Source: an uncultured Muribaculum sp. (GTDB lineage Bacteria; Bacteroidota; Bacteroidia; Bacteroidales; Muribaculaceae). From it: 31,358 bases of DNA. Positions within the stretch are counted from its first letter, which is position 1; each line of letters begins with the position of its first letter. The notes beneath the pieces are model-generated. The model saw only the letters and a list, made by a program, of their open reading frames with translations, had not been told where the DNA came from and searched no databases. Both the position numbers and the translations under genes were made by a program. Shown here piece after piece: positions 23,936 to 31,358 of the stretch. The DNA lies in the NCBI GenBank assembly GCA_910578785.1, contig CAJTSJ010000029.1:1-31358 (forward strand), written 5' to 3'.

Positions 23936-25075
23936 TTAATCAATCACCGTGTGAGGATAAGGACGTAGATTATAGTGCGAAGCCATTGCCTCGCCATAGG
24001 CTCCGGCAGACCTTAGAGCAAGCAAATCTCCTCTGCTCGTCAACGGCAACCGTTCATCTACGCCAAAACAGTCTGACGACTCACATACGGGTCCGACTAC
24101 ATCATAAATGCATTCTTCATCAGATTCAGACGTGATGTTCTGTATAAGGTGATGAGCCTGATACAGAGCCGGACGAATCAGGTCGGTCATGCCGGCATCG
24201 ACTATCGCAAATTGCTTGTTGACACCCTGCTTAACATAAAGCACCTTGGTAATCAACGAACCGCACTGAGCCACGACAGCCCGGCCGAGCTCAAAATGAA
24301 GTTGCTGGCCCTCCGACAGATTGAGATACTTCCTAAAAGTATTGAAATACGCATTAAAATCAGGTATAGGATGCCGGTCGGGATGATCATAATCCACACC
24401 AAGGCCGCCTCCGACATTTACTATATCAAAATGCACACCACGGCCATCATATTCAGCAATCAGTTTATTTATTCTGTCACACAATATGACATAAGGGTCC
24501 ATCGTGGTTATTTGAGAGCCAATGTGAAAATGAAGTCCACGCAGACGCAAAGATGACGACTGACGGCAGAATTCCACAGCTTCATCAAGCATCTCAAGAG
24601 CAATGCCGAATTTGTTTTCCTTGAGACCGGTTGTGATATAGTGGTGGGTATGGGCATCGACATTCGGATTGACACGCAGTGCCACATCAGCAATCACGCC
24701 TTTGTCTGAAGCTATCGCCTCAATCAAGCGCAACTCTTCCAGCGATTCCACGTTGAAGCATCCGATGCGGGCATCAAGCGCCATCCCAATCTCCTCATCC
24801 GACTTTCCCACACCGGCATAAACGATTTTCGATGAAGGAATGCCGGACTTAAGAGCGGCCGTTATCTCACCGCCACTGACGCAATCCGCACCAAAACCCG
24901 ACTTGGCTACAGCCGAAAGAATTACGGGATTGGCATTAGCCTTTACAGCGTAGTGGACATGAAAGTCCGAATCGCCCACGGCCTTCTTTATGCTGTCAAG
25001 CGTAGCGCCGAGCAAGCCCATGTCGTAATAATAGAACGGAGTCCGCTCCGTTCTAAATTTATTTACAGGAAACAT
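23936..25075 (-). CDS. lysA: Diaminopimelate decarboxylase
   Basis: 379 residues of the fold-type III PLP decarboxylases. It converts meso-diaminopimelate to L-lysine, the last lysine step. Seen: HYAVKANANP with the PLP lysine (about 41-50), GFGADCVSGGE, LHFHIGSQ, NVGGGLGVDYDH, FELGRAVVAQCG, and VGPVCESSDCFG with the Cys contributed to the neighbouring active site, then SAGAYGEAMASHYN. It ends slightly shorter than many homologues. It starts 3 bases after the lysC stop, so the two are co-transcribed. The substrate is made by Ddh, encoded at 3485-4384. Confidence 0.96.
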   Translation of the reverse strand: MFPVNKFRTERTPFYYYDMGLLGATLDSIKKAVGDSDFHVHYAVKANANPVILSAVAKSGFGADCVSGGEITAALKSGIPSSKIVYAGVGKSDEEIGMALDARIGCFNVESLEELRLIEAIASDKGVIADVALRVNPNVDAHTHHYITTGLKENKFGIALEMLDEAVEFCRQSSSLRLRGLHFHIGSQITTMDPYVILCDRINKLIAEYDGRGVHFDIVNVGGGLGVDYDHPDRHPIPDFNAYFNTFRKYLNLSEGQQLHFELGRAVVAQCGSLITKVLYVKQGVNKQFAIVDAGMTDLIRPALYQAHHLIQNITSESDEECIYDVVGPVCESSDCFGVDERLPLTSRGDLLALRSAGAYGEAMASHYNLRPYPHTVID

Positions 25076-25078
25076 GTC

Positions 25079-26410
25079 TTAATCCTTTGAGTCGCTATTG
25101 AAGAGATGCTCGCTCAACAGATTTAGGGCCTTCACCTTGTCTTCCTTACGCACAAGCAACGAAATGTTATAGTTGCTGCCACCGTAAGATATCATGCGTA
25201 TAGGAAGCTCGCGCAATGCATCGAGTGCTTTTGCCTCAAAGCCCTTGTTCTGCCACTCCAGGTCGCCCACTATACAGATTATCACCATATCGCGATCGAT
25301 GGTCACTGTCCCGAATTTGCGGAGGTCGTCAAGAATGCGGCTAAGATTGCGTTCGTCGTCAATCGTAAGCGACACACCGACTTCGGAGGTGGCTATCATG
25401 TCTATCGGAGTCTGATAAGTCTCAAACACTTCAAACACCTTACGTAAAAAACCGTAAGCGAGCAACATGCGTCCGGACTTGATCTTTATAGCCGTGATAT
25501 TGTCTTTGGCGGCGACGGCCTTTATACATCCGTTGCCGGAGACAGTATTGTAAATCAATGTACCGGGAGCATCCGGCTGCATGGTGTTCAGAAGCCTTAC
25601 CGGAATGTTGTTGAGCTTAGCAGGCAATATACATGTAGGATGCAGTATCTTGGCACCGAAATAAGCAAGTTCGGCCGCCTCCTCAAAATGCAATTCATGT
25701 ACAGGAGCTGTATTCTCTACGAATCGGGGGTCATTATTATGCATCCCGTCTATGTCTGTCCATATTTCAATCTCATCGACATTCAGCGCGGCTCCGATCA
25801 ACGATGCTGTATAGTCGCTTCCGCCACGCTTCAGATTGTCGACCTCACCGTAAGCATTGCGGCAGATATATCCTTGAGTAATATACAGGTCGGCATCCGG
25901 AAATTTATCCAGCAATGCGGTAAGCTTCTGTCGGATGTAGCCCGAATCCGGCTCGCCGTTTTTGTCAGTGCGCATAAAGTCGAGGGCAGGCAACGCCACT
26001 ACCTTGATGCCCATTTCCTGAAGCAAAATAGTCATCATAGCAGTCGACATTAGCTCACCTTGTGCCAGAATCTCCTTTTCTTCAAACAAAGTGAATAAAT
26101 CCTTAGAGAAAGAGCGTATATAATTAAAGCATCCCTTTATCTCATCCATGGCCTTATCCTTGGACCCGGGCAACGAGTAAAGTTCGTCAATAATACGACG
26201 GTATTTAGCCTCTAGCTGATTGACGGTCTCTTTGGCTCCGTCCACGTTCTTTTTGTAAAGATATTCCGAAATTTCAACAAGCGTGTTCGTGGTTCCGGAC
26301 ATAGCCGACAACACTACAATATTTTTGCCTCTGGACGCAACAAGTCCGGCAACTTCCTTCATGCGTTGCGCCGACCCTACCGAAGTTCCACCAAATTTCA
26401 ATACTTTCAT
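25079..26410 (-). CDS. lysC: Aspartate kinase (monofunctional)
   Basis: 443 residues. It phosphorylates L-aspartate, committing it to lysine, threonine, methionine and diaminopimelate synthesis. Seen: KFGGTSVGSAQRM (about 5-17), GGSDYTASLIGAAL, EIWTDIDGMHNNDPR, and two C-terminal ACT-type regulatory segments (about 300-440, with MLLAYGFLRKVFEVFE and VSLTIDDERNL), so allosteric inhibition by an end product is expected. There is no homoserine dehydrogenase fusion. Its coupling with lysA suggests the lysine-directed isoenzyme. It diverges from efp; a good promoter lies 39 bases upstream. Confidence 0.95.
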   Translation of the reverse strand: MKVLKFGGTSVGSAQRMKEVAGLVASRGKNIVVLSAMSGTTNTLVEISEYLYKKNVDGAKETVNQLEAKYRRIIDELYSLPGSKDKAMDEIKGCFNYIRSFSKDLFTLFEEKEILAQGELMSTAMMTILLQEMGIKVVALPALDFMRTDKNGEPDSGYIRQKLTALLDKFPDADLYITQGYICRNAYGEVDNLKRGGSDYTASLIGAALNVDEIEIWTDIDGMHNNDPRFVENTAPVHELHFEEAAELAYFGAKILHPTCILPAKLNNIPVRLLNTMQPDAPGTLIYNTVSGNGCIKAVAAKDNITAIKIKSGRMLLAYGFLRKVFEVFETYQTPIDMIATSEVGVSLTIDDERNLSRILDDLRKFGTVTIDRDMVIICIVGDLEWQNKGFEAKALDALRELPIRMISYGGSNYNISLLVRKEDKVKALNLLSEHLFNSDSKD

Positions 26411-26448
26411 TACTCAACAAGAATATTATACTATTAATATGTGACGCA

Positions 26449-26480
26449 CAAAATTACAAAAAGTTCAGTTAACGGACAAA
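26449..26480 (-). promoter_or_regulatory. Promoter of lysC-lysA
   Basis: Minus-strand TTTG (26480-26477) and TAATTTTG (26456-26449) are exactly 20 bases apart, a consensus Bacteroidetes promoter. The leader of roughly 35 bases is too short for a lysine riboswitch. Confidence 0.7.
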
Positions 26481-26551
26481 AAACGAGCCATATTCATCCA
26501 CAATAAAGAAATATTTACGCATAAAATATGGCATAAAAGGTAAATGTTTAG

Positions 26552-26559
26552 TAACTTTG
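26552..26559 (+). promoter_or_regulatory. -7 box of efp
   Basis: TAACTTTG matches TAnnTTTG, leaving a 45-base A-rich leader before the efp ATG at 26605. There is no TTTG at the -33 distance. Confidence 0.5.
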
Positions 26560-26604
26560 CACCTCAAACAAAACCAAAAACAAAAACTACAACAATATCA
26601 TTGT

Positions 26605-27180
26605 ATGGCAACAACAGCAGATTTTAAAAACGGAATGTGCCTCGACATCGACGGTAACTACTTTTTCATCGTAGAATTTTTGCACGTTAAGCCCGGAAAA
26701 GGCCCGGCTTTCGTCCGCACCAAGCTTAAAAATGTCAAGACAGGCCGTGTTCTCGATAAAACATGGAACTCAGGCGTAAAAGTGGAAGAAGTCCGCATCG
26801 AACGTCGCCCCTACCAGTACCTTTACAAGGACGACATGGGCTACAATTTCATGCATACCGAGACATTCGAGCAGGTAGCTCTGCCCGGCGAAAGCATCGA
26901 CGGCGTACAATTCCTCAAAGAAGGCGACATCTGCGAAGCCATGGTACATGCCGCTTCCGAGACTATCCTCACTTGCGAGATGCCCACCAGCGTAGTTCTC
27001 GAAATCACCTATACAGAACCCGGCATCAAGGGCGATACAGCCACAAACACGCTCAAGCCCGCAACAGTTGAAACCGGCGCTGAAGTTCGTGTTCCCCTCT
27101 TCTGCGAAGTCGGCGACAAAGTACGCATCGACACCCGCGACGGCTCGTATGTTGAACGTGTAGAACGTGCAAAGGCCTAA
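26605..27180 (+). CDS. efp: Elongation factor P
   Basis: 191 residues, the usual EF-P length. EF-P relieves ribosomes stalled at polyproline stretches. Seen: FKNGMCLDIDGNYFFIVEF, the tip loop HVKPGKGPAFVRTKLKNV with the modifiable Lys32, TWNSGVKVEEVRIERR, FMHTETFEQ and the C-terminal GDKVRIDTRDGSYVERV block. An upstream TTG-initiated extension would run into the promoter box, so the ATG at 26605 is chosen. Codon use is strongly biased toward a few codons (CGC, GGC, CTC), as expected for a highly expressed gene. Confidence 0.97.
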   Translation: MATTADFKNGMCLDIDGNYFFIVEFLHVKPGKGPAFVRTKLKNVKTGRVLDKTWNSGVKVEEVRIERRPYQYLYKDDMGYNFMHTETFEQVALPGESIDGVQFLKEGDICEAMVHAASETILTCEMPTSVVLEITYTEPGIKGDTATNTLKPATVETGAEVRVPLFCEVGDKVRIDTRDGSYVERVERAKA

Positions 27181-27216
27181 TTCCGAACTACCGAATTTTC
27201 GCAAAACATATATATC

Positions 27217-27249
27217 TGAAGCCGCATTTTAAAACTGAATGCGGCTTCA
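27217..27249 (+). terminator. Hairpin terminator after efp
   Basis: A 12-bp perfect stem (27217-27228 with 27238-27249, 9-base loop) starts 37 bases past the efp stop. The tail (AATGTTTATA) is only weakly T-rich. Confidence 0.65.
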
Positions 27250-27297
27250 AATGTTTATACTTACATAACCTCAATTCATCAACTTACGACATCGATT

Positions 27298-28491
27298 ATG
27301 AATATTCAAGCAATCACCGAGGGAGTTTATTATGTTGGAGTTAACGACAGGACTACCTATCGTTTTGAAGCGATGTGGCCTTTGCCGTCCGGTGTGACCT
27401 ATAATTCCTACATCGTCAAAGGTGCTGACAAGACTGCACTTATCGACGGTGTTGAAATTTCAGAAGCATGTAAGCTTAAGAAGAATATTCGTGAGATAAT
27501 CGGCCGCGAAGCACCCGATTATCTGATTATAAACCACATGGAACCCGACCACTCCGGATCCATAAGCATACTCCGCAGTTTCTTCCCTGACATGACTATC
27601 GTAGGGAACGCCAAAACGCTCGAAATGGTCAAAGGATTTTACGGCATCGAAGACAATCTGCTCAAAGTGGCAGACAATGACTCACTTGACCTCGGAGGCC
27701 TAACACTCTCATTCCACCTTACACCGATGGTCCACTGGCCAGAGACCATGATGACTTATGTAAAAGAGAAGTCAACTTTGTTCCCGGGAGATGCATTCGG
27801 ATGCTTCGGAGCGCTCAATGGAGCCGTAATAGACTCCGAAATGGACATCGAACCATATTTCCCCGAAATGTACCGTTATTATTCCAACATAGTTGGCAAG
27901 TACGGCACTTTCGTTCAAAAAGCATTGGCGAAATTGAAAGACCTCAATTTATCCTATATCTGTCCTACTCACGGACCGGTATGGCATAAATATATTGACC
28001 GGACCGTAGACATATACGACAGACTAAGCCGTTATGAAGCAGAGAACGGAGTGGTAATAGTATACGGCTCCATGTATGGCAACACAGAGGAGATGGCGGA
28101 AATCATCGCCCGCCGATTGGCCGAATGCGGCATAAAAAGCATCAAGATGCACAATGCCTCAAAATCGCATTTGTCATACATTCTGAGTGATGTATTTCGT
28201 TATCGCGGACTCATCATCGGAGCACCCACCTACTCCAACACACTGTTTCCGCCTATTGAAGCGTTTATGCAGGCAATCAAGACTCGCGAGCTTAAGAACC
28301 GCGTAATCGCCACGTTCGGGTCCTGCACTTGGGCGCCTCAGAGCGTAAAGAGAATTACATCAGTTCTTGAAGAAGCCAAAATAGACACAAAAGACATCAA
28401 GTCTGTCGACATGAAGCAAGCTGTCTCAGCCGATACTGAGAAGTCGCTTGTCCAAATGGCCGAAAAATTTGCCGACGAGCTTCTTAAATAA
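27298..28491 (+). CDS. Flavodiiron protein (FprA-type flavoprotein)
   Basis: 397 residues with two domains. The N-terminal beta-lactamase-like diiron domain has HMEPDHSGS (80-88; His80, Glu82, Asp84, His85), PMVHWPETM, FPGDAFGCFGA and THGPVWH, which supply the iron ligands. The C-terminal flavodoxin domain has the FMN loop YGSMYGNTEEMA (about 255-266) and IGAPTYSNTLFPP. These proteins reduce oxygen or nitric oxide to water or N2O using electrons from rubredoxin or similar carriers, protecting anaerobes. No rubredoxin domain is fused. The UDG-family gene starts 17 bases after it, so the two are probably co-transcribed. Confidence 0.95.
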   Translation: MNIQAITEGVYYVGVNDRTTYRFEAMWPLPSGVTYNSYIVKGADKTALIDGVEISEACKLKKNIREIIGREAPDYLIINHMEPDHSGSISILRSFFPDMTIVGNAKTLEMVKGFYGIEDNLLKVADNDSLDLGGLTLSFHLTPMVHWPETMMTYVKEKSTLFPGDAFGCFGALNGAVIDSEMDIEPYFPEMYRYYSNIVGKYGTFVQKALAKLKDLNLSYICPTHGPVWHKYIDRTVDIYDRLSRYEAENGVVIVYGSMYGNTEEMAEIIARRLAECGIKSIKMHNASKSHLSYILSDVFRYRGLIIGAPTYSNTLFPPIEAFMQAIKTRELKNRVIATFGSCTWAPQSVKRITSVLEEAKIDTKDIKSVDMKQAVSADTEKSLVQMAEKFADELLK

Positions 28492-28508
28492 TCAAAACCC
28501 GACTACAG

Positions 28509-29090
28509 ATGATTCCAATTGAGACACATCCGTTTCCTCCGTTCACACCACCTAACGCAAAAGTCCTGATTATGGGTACTTTTCCGCCAAAATCAACCAG
28601 ATGGTCCATGGAATTCTACTACCCAAACAGAATCAATGATTTCTGGAGAATCATGGGACTGATATTCTTCAATGATCCGAATCATTTGTACGATACAGCG
28701 ACAAAGACGTTCAGACTTGACCTGATAAAAAACTTGTTGGTCGAAAAAGGCATTGCGCTTAACGATACCGGCTACAAAGTGAGGCGGCTGAAAGACAACG
28801 CTTCCGATAAGTTTCTTGAAATAATAGAGCCTGTAAATCTCCACGCTCTGTTGAACAGAATGCCGTTATGCCATGCTCTCGCCACAACCGGAGAGAAAGC
28901 CGGCGACACCCTCTCGGCCATAACAGGCATCGAAGCTCCAAAAATCGGACAATGCGTCCATGGTTCACTGTCTGACGGGCGGGAAGTCGACATCTATAGA
29001 ATGCCATCCACATCCAGGGCTTACCCCCTGGCACTTGACAAAAAAGCTGCATATTACGCCGAAATGTTCAGGCACACAGGAATATTGTAA
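28509..29090 (+). CDS. Uracil-DNA glycosylase family protein
   Basis: 193 residues of the UDG superfamily. Seen: VLIMGTFPPKSTRWSMEFYYPNRINDFW at the N-terminus (the G-FPP and FYY-N-FW pattern of the mismatch-glycosylase-like group), ALATTGEKAGDT, and the late MPSTSRAYP that replaces the classic leucine-loop motif. The family removes uracil or related damaged bases from DNA; the activity of this subgroup has not been established as far as I know. It follows a flavodiiron protein by 17 bases, which suggests a shared role under oxidative or nitrosative stress (inference). A strong terminator follows. Confidence 0.8.
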   Translation: MIPIETHPFPPFTPPNAKVLIMGTFPPKSTRWSMEFYYPNRINDFWRIMGLIFFNDPNHLYDTATKTFRLDLIKNLLVEKGIALNDTGYKVRRLKDNASDKFLEIIEPVNLHALLNRMPLCHALATTGEKAGDTLSAITGIEAPKIGQCVHGSLSDGREVDIYRMPSTSRAYPLALDKKAAYYAEMFRHTGIL

Positions 29091-29109
29091 TATATTTCCA
29101 CTTATATGG

Positions 29110-29154
29110 TTCCGCATATGCGAAATGCCAATTCGTATATGCGGAATTTTTTTT
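29110..29154 (+). terminator. Rho-independent terminator after the UDG-family gene
   Basis: A 15-bp stem (29110-29124 with 29132-29146, one G-U pair, 7-base loop) is followed by eight T (29147-29154). It is the clearest terminator in the window. Confidence 0.92.
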
Positions 29155-29230
29155 GCATTTACAATATCCCAAAAGAGCCCAATAATGTTAATTTAAGTTA
29201 ACAGATAAGAAGAAATACCTAAATTAAATA

Positions 29231-29238
29231 TATCTTTG
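29231..29238 (+). promoter_or_regulatory. -7 box of the LRR surface protein gene
   Basis: TATCTTTG fits TAnnTTTG and lies 30 bases before the ATG at 29269. No clear -33 box is seen. Confidence 0.45.
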
Positions 29239-29268
29239 TATATATATTCACTAATTATTACATACTGC

Positions 29269-31263
29269 ATGAATAAACTATTTACCCTACTTGCCGCCAC
29301 ATCGTGCGCTATGTCAGTCTGCGCGGCGTCTGGATTTGAAGTACTTAATCCGGAAGTTTCCAAACAACTCAAACCCGCAACTCTCGAATGGGCCGGAGAA
29401 TCGACACCTTTGATGAAAGCACCCGCCACCAATTCGTCTGAAGCCCCTGAGACACTTGTGGGGAAAAGCTTTGTCACCCTCTACAACGACGGCACCGATA
29501 ACTACAACCACTACTTCAATGTAAGCGCCATCGGCGATTCGCTGTTGCTTGAAGGTTTTGCCGAGGGCTTTGATGTTAAAGCCGCCTATAATTCCACTAC
29601 CGGAACTCTCACTATCCCCACCGGAATCGTAGTTGGAGAACACTCCACATACGGTCCCGTGACAATGTATGCGGCTGGTGCCACCCAGTATTCTGACGAC
29701 GACATCATTGGCACGGTAAACGGAGACACCATCACCTTCAACTTCGGCGTTTACGGCATAGTAACATATCAAGGCAATAAGGGCGGACTGATTCTGATGC
29801 AGGAAATCAACGCAGTCAAAGCCAACGGTCAGCTTACAGCATCAATCTTAGGCACCACCGGCAATGTCGTAGAGACAGCAAACATCCCATTGTTAATCAA
29901 CAAAATAGCCGAAGACAAAATCAACATAGTCGGTCTCAGCTCGCTCTTCTATGGCAAGTTATACAATGTGCCCGCCACATTCAACATGACCACCAACCTC
30001 GCAACCATCAACACCGATCAGCCAATAGACTGGTCTCCGGCCGCCAACAACACCGGAGCGAAGGACGTGTACTACATGCTCAAACGCACCGATTCAGGTC
30101 TTGATTATAATCCCGAATTCAACATATCAAACACCGAAACTTCATCATCACTTGCCGCCACGACCAATATATTCATCGGTTACGACACAAACGGGGCGGG
30201 AAGCTATCGAGGATTTTCTCTCACCGACTATAAGATTGAAGCAGACTTCAACATATACACCGCTGAAATCGACGACGACTTCAATACCGACGTTACAGAA
30301 GTGACTGTAGACGGAATCATATACGGCCTAAACAACGACGAGCTTACCGCAGAAGTGACCGGATGTCTCGGAACCGCCAAGGTTTTGAACATCGCGCCTT
30401 CCGTAGAAGCTAACGGCAAGACCTACGCCGTGACTTCAGTGGCGGCATCTGCATTCCAAGGCAAACGCACTATCACCTCGGTGGTAATACCTAATTCAAT
30501 CAAAACCATCGGCCGTGACGCGTTCCGTAACCTCGCCGGTATAAAAGAAGTGCATCTGCCCAATATCTTAGCGTGGTGCGAAGTCAAAATGGAAAATGGC
30601 AACGCCAATCCCATCTATAACCTGTTCAGCTCATACAGCGAATCAAAATGGGGCAAATTGTACATCGACGGCTCAGAAATGACAGACATAGTCATCCCTG
30701 AAGGCGTAACCAAAATGGAACGCACATTCTACGGATACAAAAAACTTTCAAACATCACCCTTCCCTCCACACTCAAGACTCTCGGCGACCAGACTTTCGC
30801 AAACTGTATCGCTCTCAAGTCAGTCGCAGTTCCCGCTTCGGTCGAATCTCTCGGATCGGCATTCTTCGGATGCGAAGGGCTGGAGACTGTGAACATCCCC
30901 GCCGGCGTGGACAACATATCAAGCACCGCATTCTACAGCTGCAAAAACCTCAAAGAGCTGACTTCATCAAATCCCATTCCTCCCGTCTGCTCAAACGACG
31001 ATACTTTTGACGCCTGCAAGACTGCCAAGTTAATCGTGCCCGCCGAATCTATCGACGCTTACAAGGCCGCGACAGGCTGGAAGGTCTTCACTGTTGTTGA
31101 GGCCATTGACACATCGGCCATCGAATCAATCAATGACGATGACAACAACGCGCCGGCCGAATACTACAACCTTCAGGGCATGAAAGTGTCGCCGGAACAT
31201 CTTACTCCGGGATTCTATATCATGCACAAAGGCAACAAGACAACAAAGGTATATGTAAAATAA
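29269..31263 (+). CDS. BspA-like leucine-rich-repeat surface protein with T9SS-type tail
   Basis: 664 residues. A signal peptide (MNKLFTLLAATSCAMSVCAA) is followed by a beta-rich N-terminal region (about 50-340) that I do not recognise, then LRR_5/BspA-type repeats of roughly 23 residues from about 385 to 590 (for example ITSVVIPNSIKTIGRDAFRNL, LSNITLPSTLKTLGDQTFANC, LKSVAVPASVESLGSAFFGC, LETVNIPAGVDNISSTAFYSC). The C-terminus (about 620-664) has YYNLQGMKVS, PGFYIMHKG and a final KVYVK, which fits a T9SS-type sorting domain. BspA-like proteins mediate surface adhesion in oral and gut Bacteroidales. An in-frame upstream start at 29236 would overlap the promoter box and spoil the signal peptide. 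Single-gene unit. Confidence 0.88.
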   Translation: MNKLFTLLAATSCAMSVCAASGFEVLNPEVSKQLKPATLEWAGESTPLMKAPATNSSEAPETLVGKSFVTLYNDGTDNYNHYFNVSAIGDSLLLEGFAEGFDVKAAYNSTTGTLTIPTGIVVGEHSTYGPVTMYAAGATQYSDDDIIGTVNGDTITFNFGVYGIVTYQGNKGGLILMQEINAVKANGQLTASILGTTGNVVETANIPLLINKIAEDKINIVGLSSLFYGKLYNVPATFNMTTNLATINTDQPIDWSPAANNTGAKDVYYMLKRTDSGLDYNPEFNISNTETSSSLAATTNIFIGYDTNGAGSYRGFSLTDYKIEADFNIYTAEIDDDFNTDVTEVTVDGIIYGLNNDELTAEVTGCLGTAKVLNIAPSVEANGKTYAVTSVAASAFQGKRTITSVVIPNSIKTIGRDAFRNLAGIKEVHLPNILAWCEVKMENGNANPIYNLFSSYSESKWGKLYIDGSEMTDIVIPEGVTKMERTFYGYKKLSNITLPSTLKTLGDQTFANCIALKSVAVPASVESLGSAFFGCEGLETVNIPAGVDNISSTAFYSCKNLKELTSSNPIPPVCSNDDTFDACKTAKLIVPAESIDAYKAATGWKVFTVVEAIDTSAIESINDDDNNAPAEYYNLQGMKVSPEHLTPGFYIMHKGNKTTKVYVK

Positions 31264-31306
31264 TTCGACAGAACAGTTTTATCCCACAAGGGGGCGTGCC
31301 TGCATA

Positions 31307-31358
31307 TGAACTGCACCCCAAAAGTTAGACAAAAAACTTTTGGGGTGCTTTTATGAAG
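31307..31358 (+). mobile_element. Probable left end of an IS3-family (IS150-like) element, cut by the window
   Basis: From 31307 the sequence starts TGAACTGCACCCC and continues AAAAGTTAGACA, which resembles terminal inverted repeats of IS150-group IS3 elements as I remember them. A perfect 14-bp hairpin (31313-31326 with 31335-31348) followed by TTTT comes next, then ATGAAG at 31353, a possible start of the transposase orfA. Only 52 bases are visible, so neither the transposase nor the right end can be checked. The alternative is a plain terminator for the LRR gene. Confidence 0.55.
31313..31352 (+). terminator. Terminator-like hairpin at the IS end / after the LRR gene
   Basis: The 14-bp perfect stem (31313-31326 with 31335-31348, 8-base loop AGACAAAA) is followed by four T. 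It ends 4 bases before an ATG, so it could stop outside transcription from entering a transposase gene, and would also serve to end the LRR gene transcript. Confidence 0.6.

Noticed and set aside
26411..26604. Lysine riboswitch or other leader RNA upstream of lysC
   Set aside because: A consensus promoter at 26449-26480 leaves only about 35 bases of leader, far too short for a lysine riboswitch.
1..31358. CRISPR array, tRNA or rRNA genes, phage or conjugative functions
   Set aside because: No regularly spaced repeats, no tRNA-like cloverleaf or rRNA sequence in the gaps, and no integrase, relaxase or phage protein among the coding regions.

Overview
The window looks like a chromosomal segment of a gut Bacteroidales bacterium, probably of the Muribaculaceae/Bacteroides group. 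The evidence is: promoter -7 boxes of the TAnnTTTG type (sometimes with TTTG about 20 nt upstream); secreted proteins with a type IX secretion (T9SS)-like C-terminal tail; a BspA-like leucine-rich-repeat protein; CotH-type secreted proteins; SusR-like absence of Shine-Dalgarno sequences; and core genes of Bacteroidales type. No rRNA, tRNA or CRISPR array was seen, and there is no gene-free stretch over 300 bases.

Layout. 1-2530: a small lipoprotein (+), then a two-gene minus-strand unit (small T9SS-type cargo protein, CotH kinase-like protein) whose promoter region carries a run of ten G. 2540-6780: a minus-strand operon pta-ackA-ddh-lgt (acetate/ATP generation, meso-diaminopimelate synthesis, lipoprotein maturation) with a promoter before pta and a strong terminator after lgt. 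6832-7903: a lipoprotein (-) and a DUF488 protein (+). 7958-10158: a cell-wall sugar salvage pair, an AmgK-like sugar kinase fused to a RapZ C-terminal domain, and a MurU-like nucleotidyltransferase. 10174-15063: an AraC regulator diverging from a four-gene unit of TSCPD protein, DUF3737 beta-helix protein, MATE transporter and MalY/PatB-type PLP enzyme.

15077-20686: a second AraC regulator diverging from a five-gene catabolic operon: L-galactose/L-fucose dehydrogenase-like aldo/keto reductase, amidohydrolase-type lactonase, FucP-family transporter, LgoD-like zinc dehydrogenase and a DUF718 mutarotase. Together these predict uptake and non-phosphorylating oxidation of L-fucose or L-galactose to a keto-aldonate; downstream enzymes are not in the window. 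Two abutting 21-bp direct repeats just upstream of the operon's -7 box are the likely AraC operator. 20859-23815: a two-gene redox unit, a NapH/NapG-like fused membrane polyferredoxin followed by a Tat-exported lipoprotein aldo/keto reductase carrying two [4Fe-4S] motifs; this is the least explained system here and predicts electron flow across the inner membrane to a periplasmic reductase.

23879-26480: lysC-lysA (-), closed by a bidirectional terminator. 26552-29090: efp, then a flavodiiron protein with a uracil-DNA-glycosylase-family protein (+). 29231-31263: a BspA-like LRR surface protein. 31307-31358: what looks like the left end of an IS3-family (IS150-like) insertion sequence running off the window.

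Functions rest on motif recognition and family knowledge recalled without database searches; promoters and operators are pattern calls.
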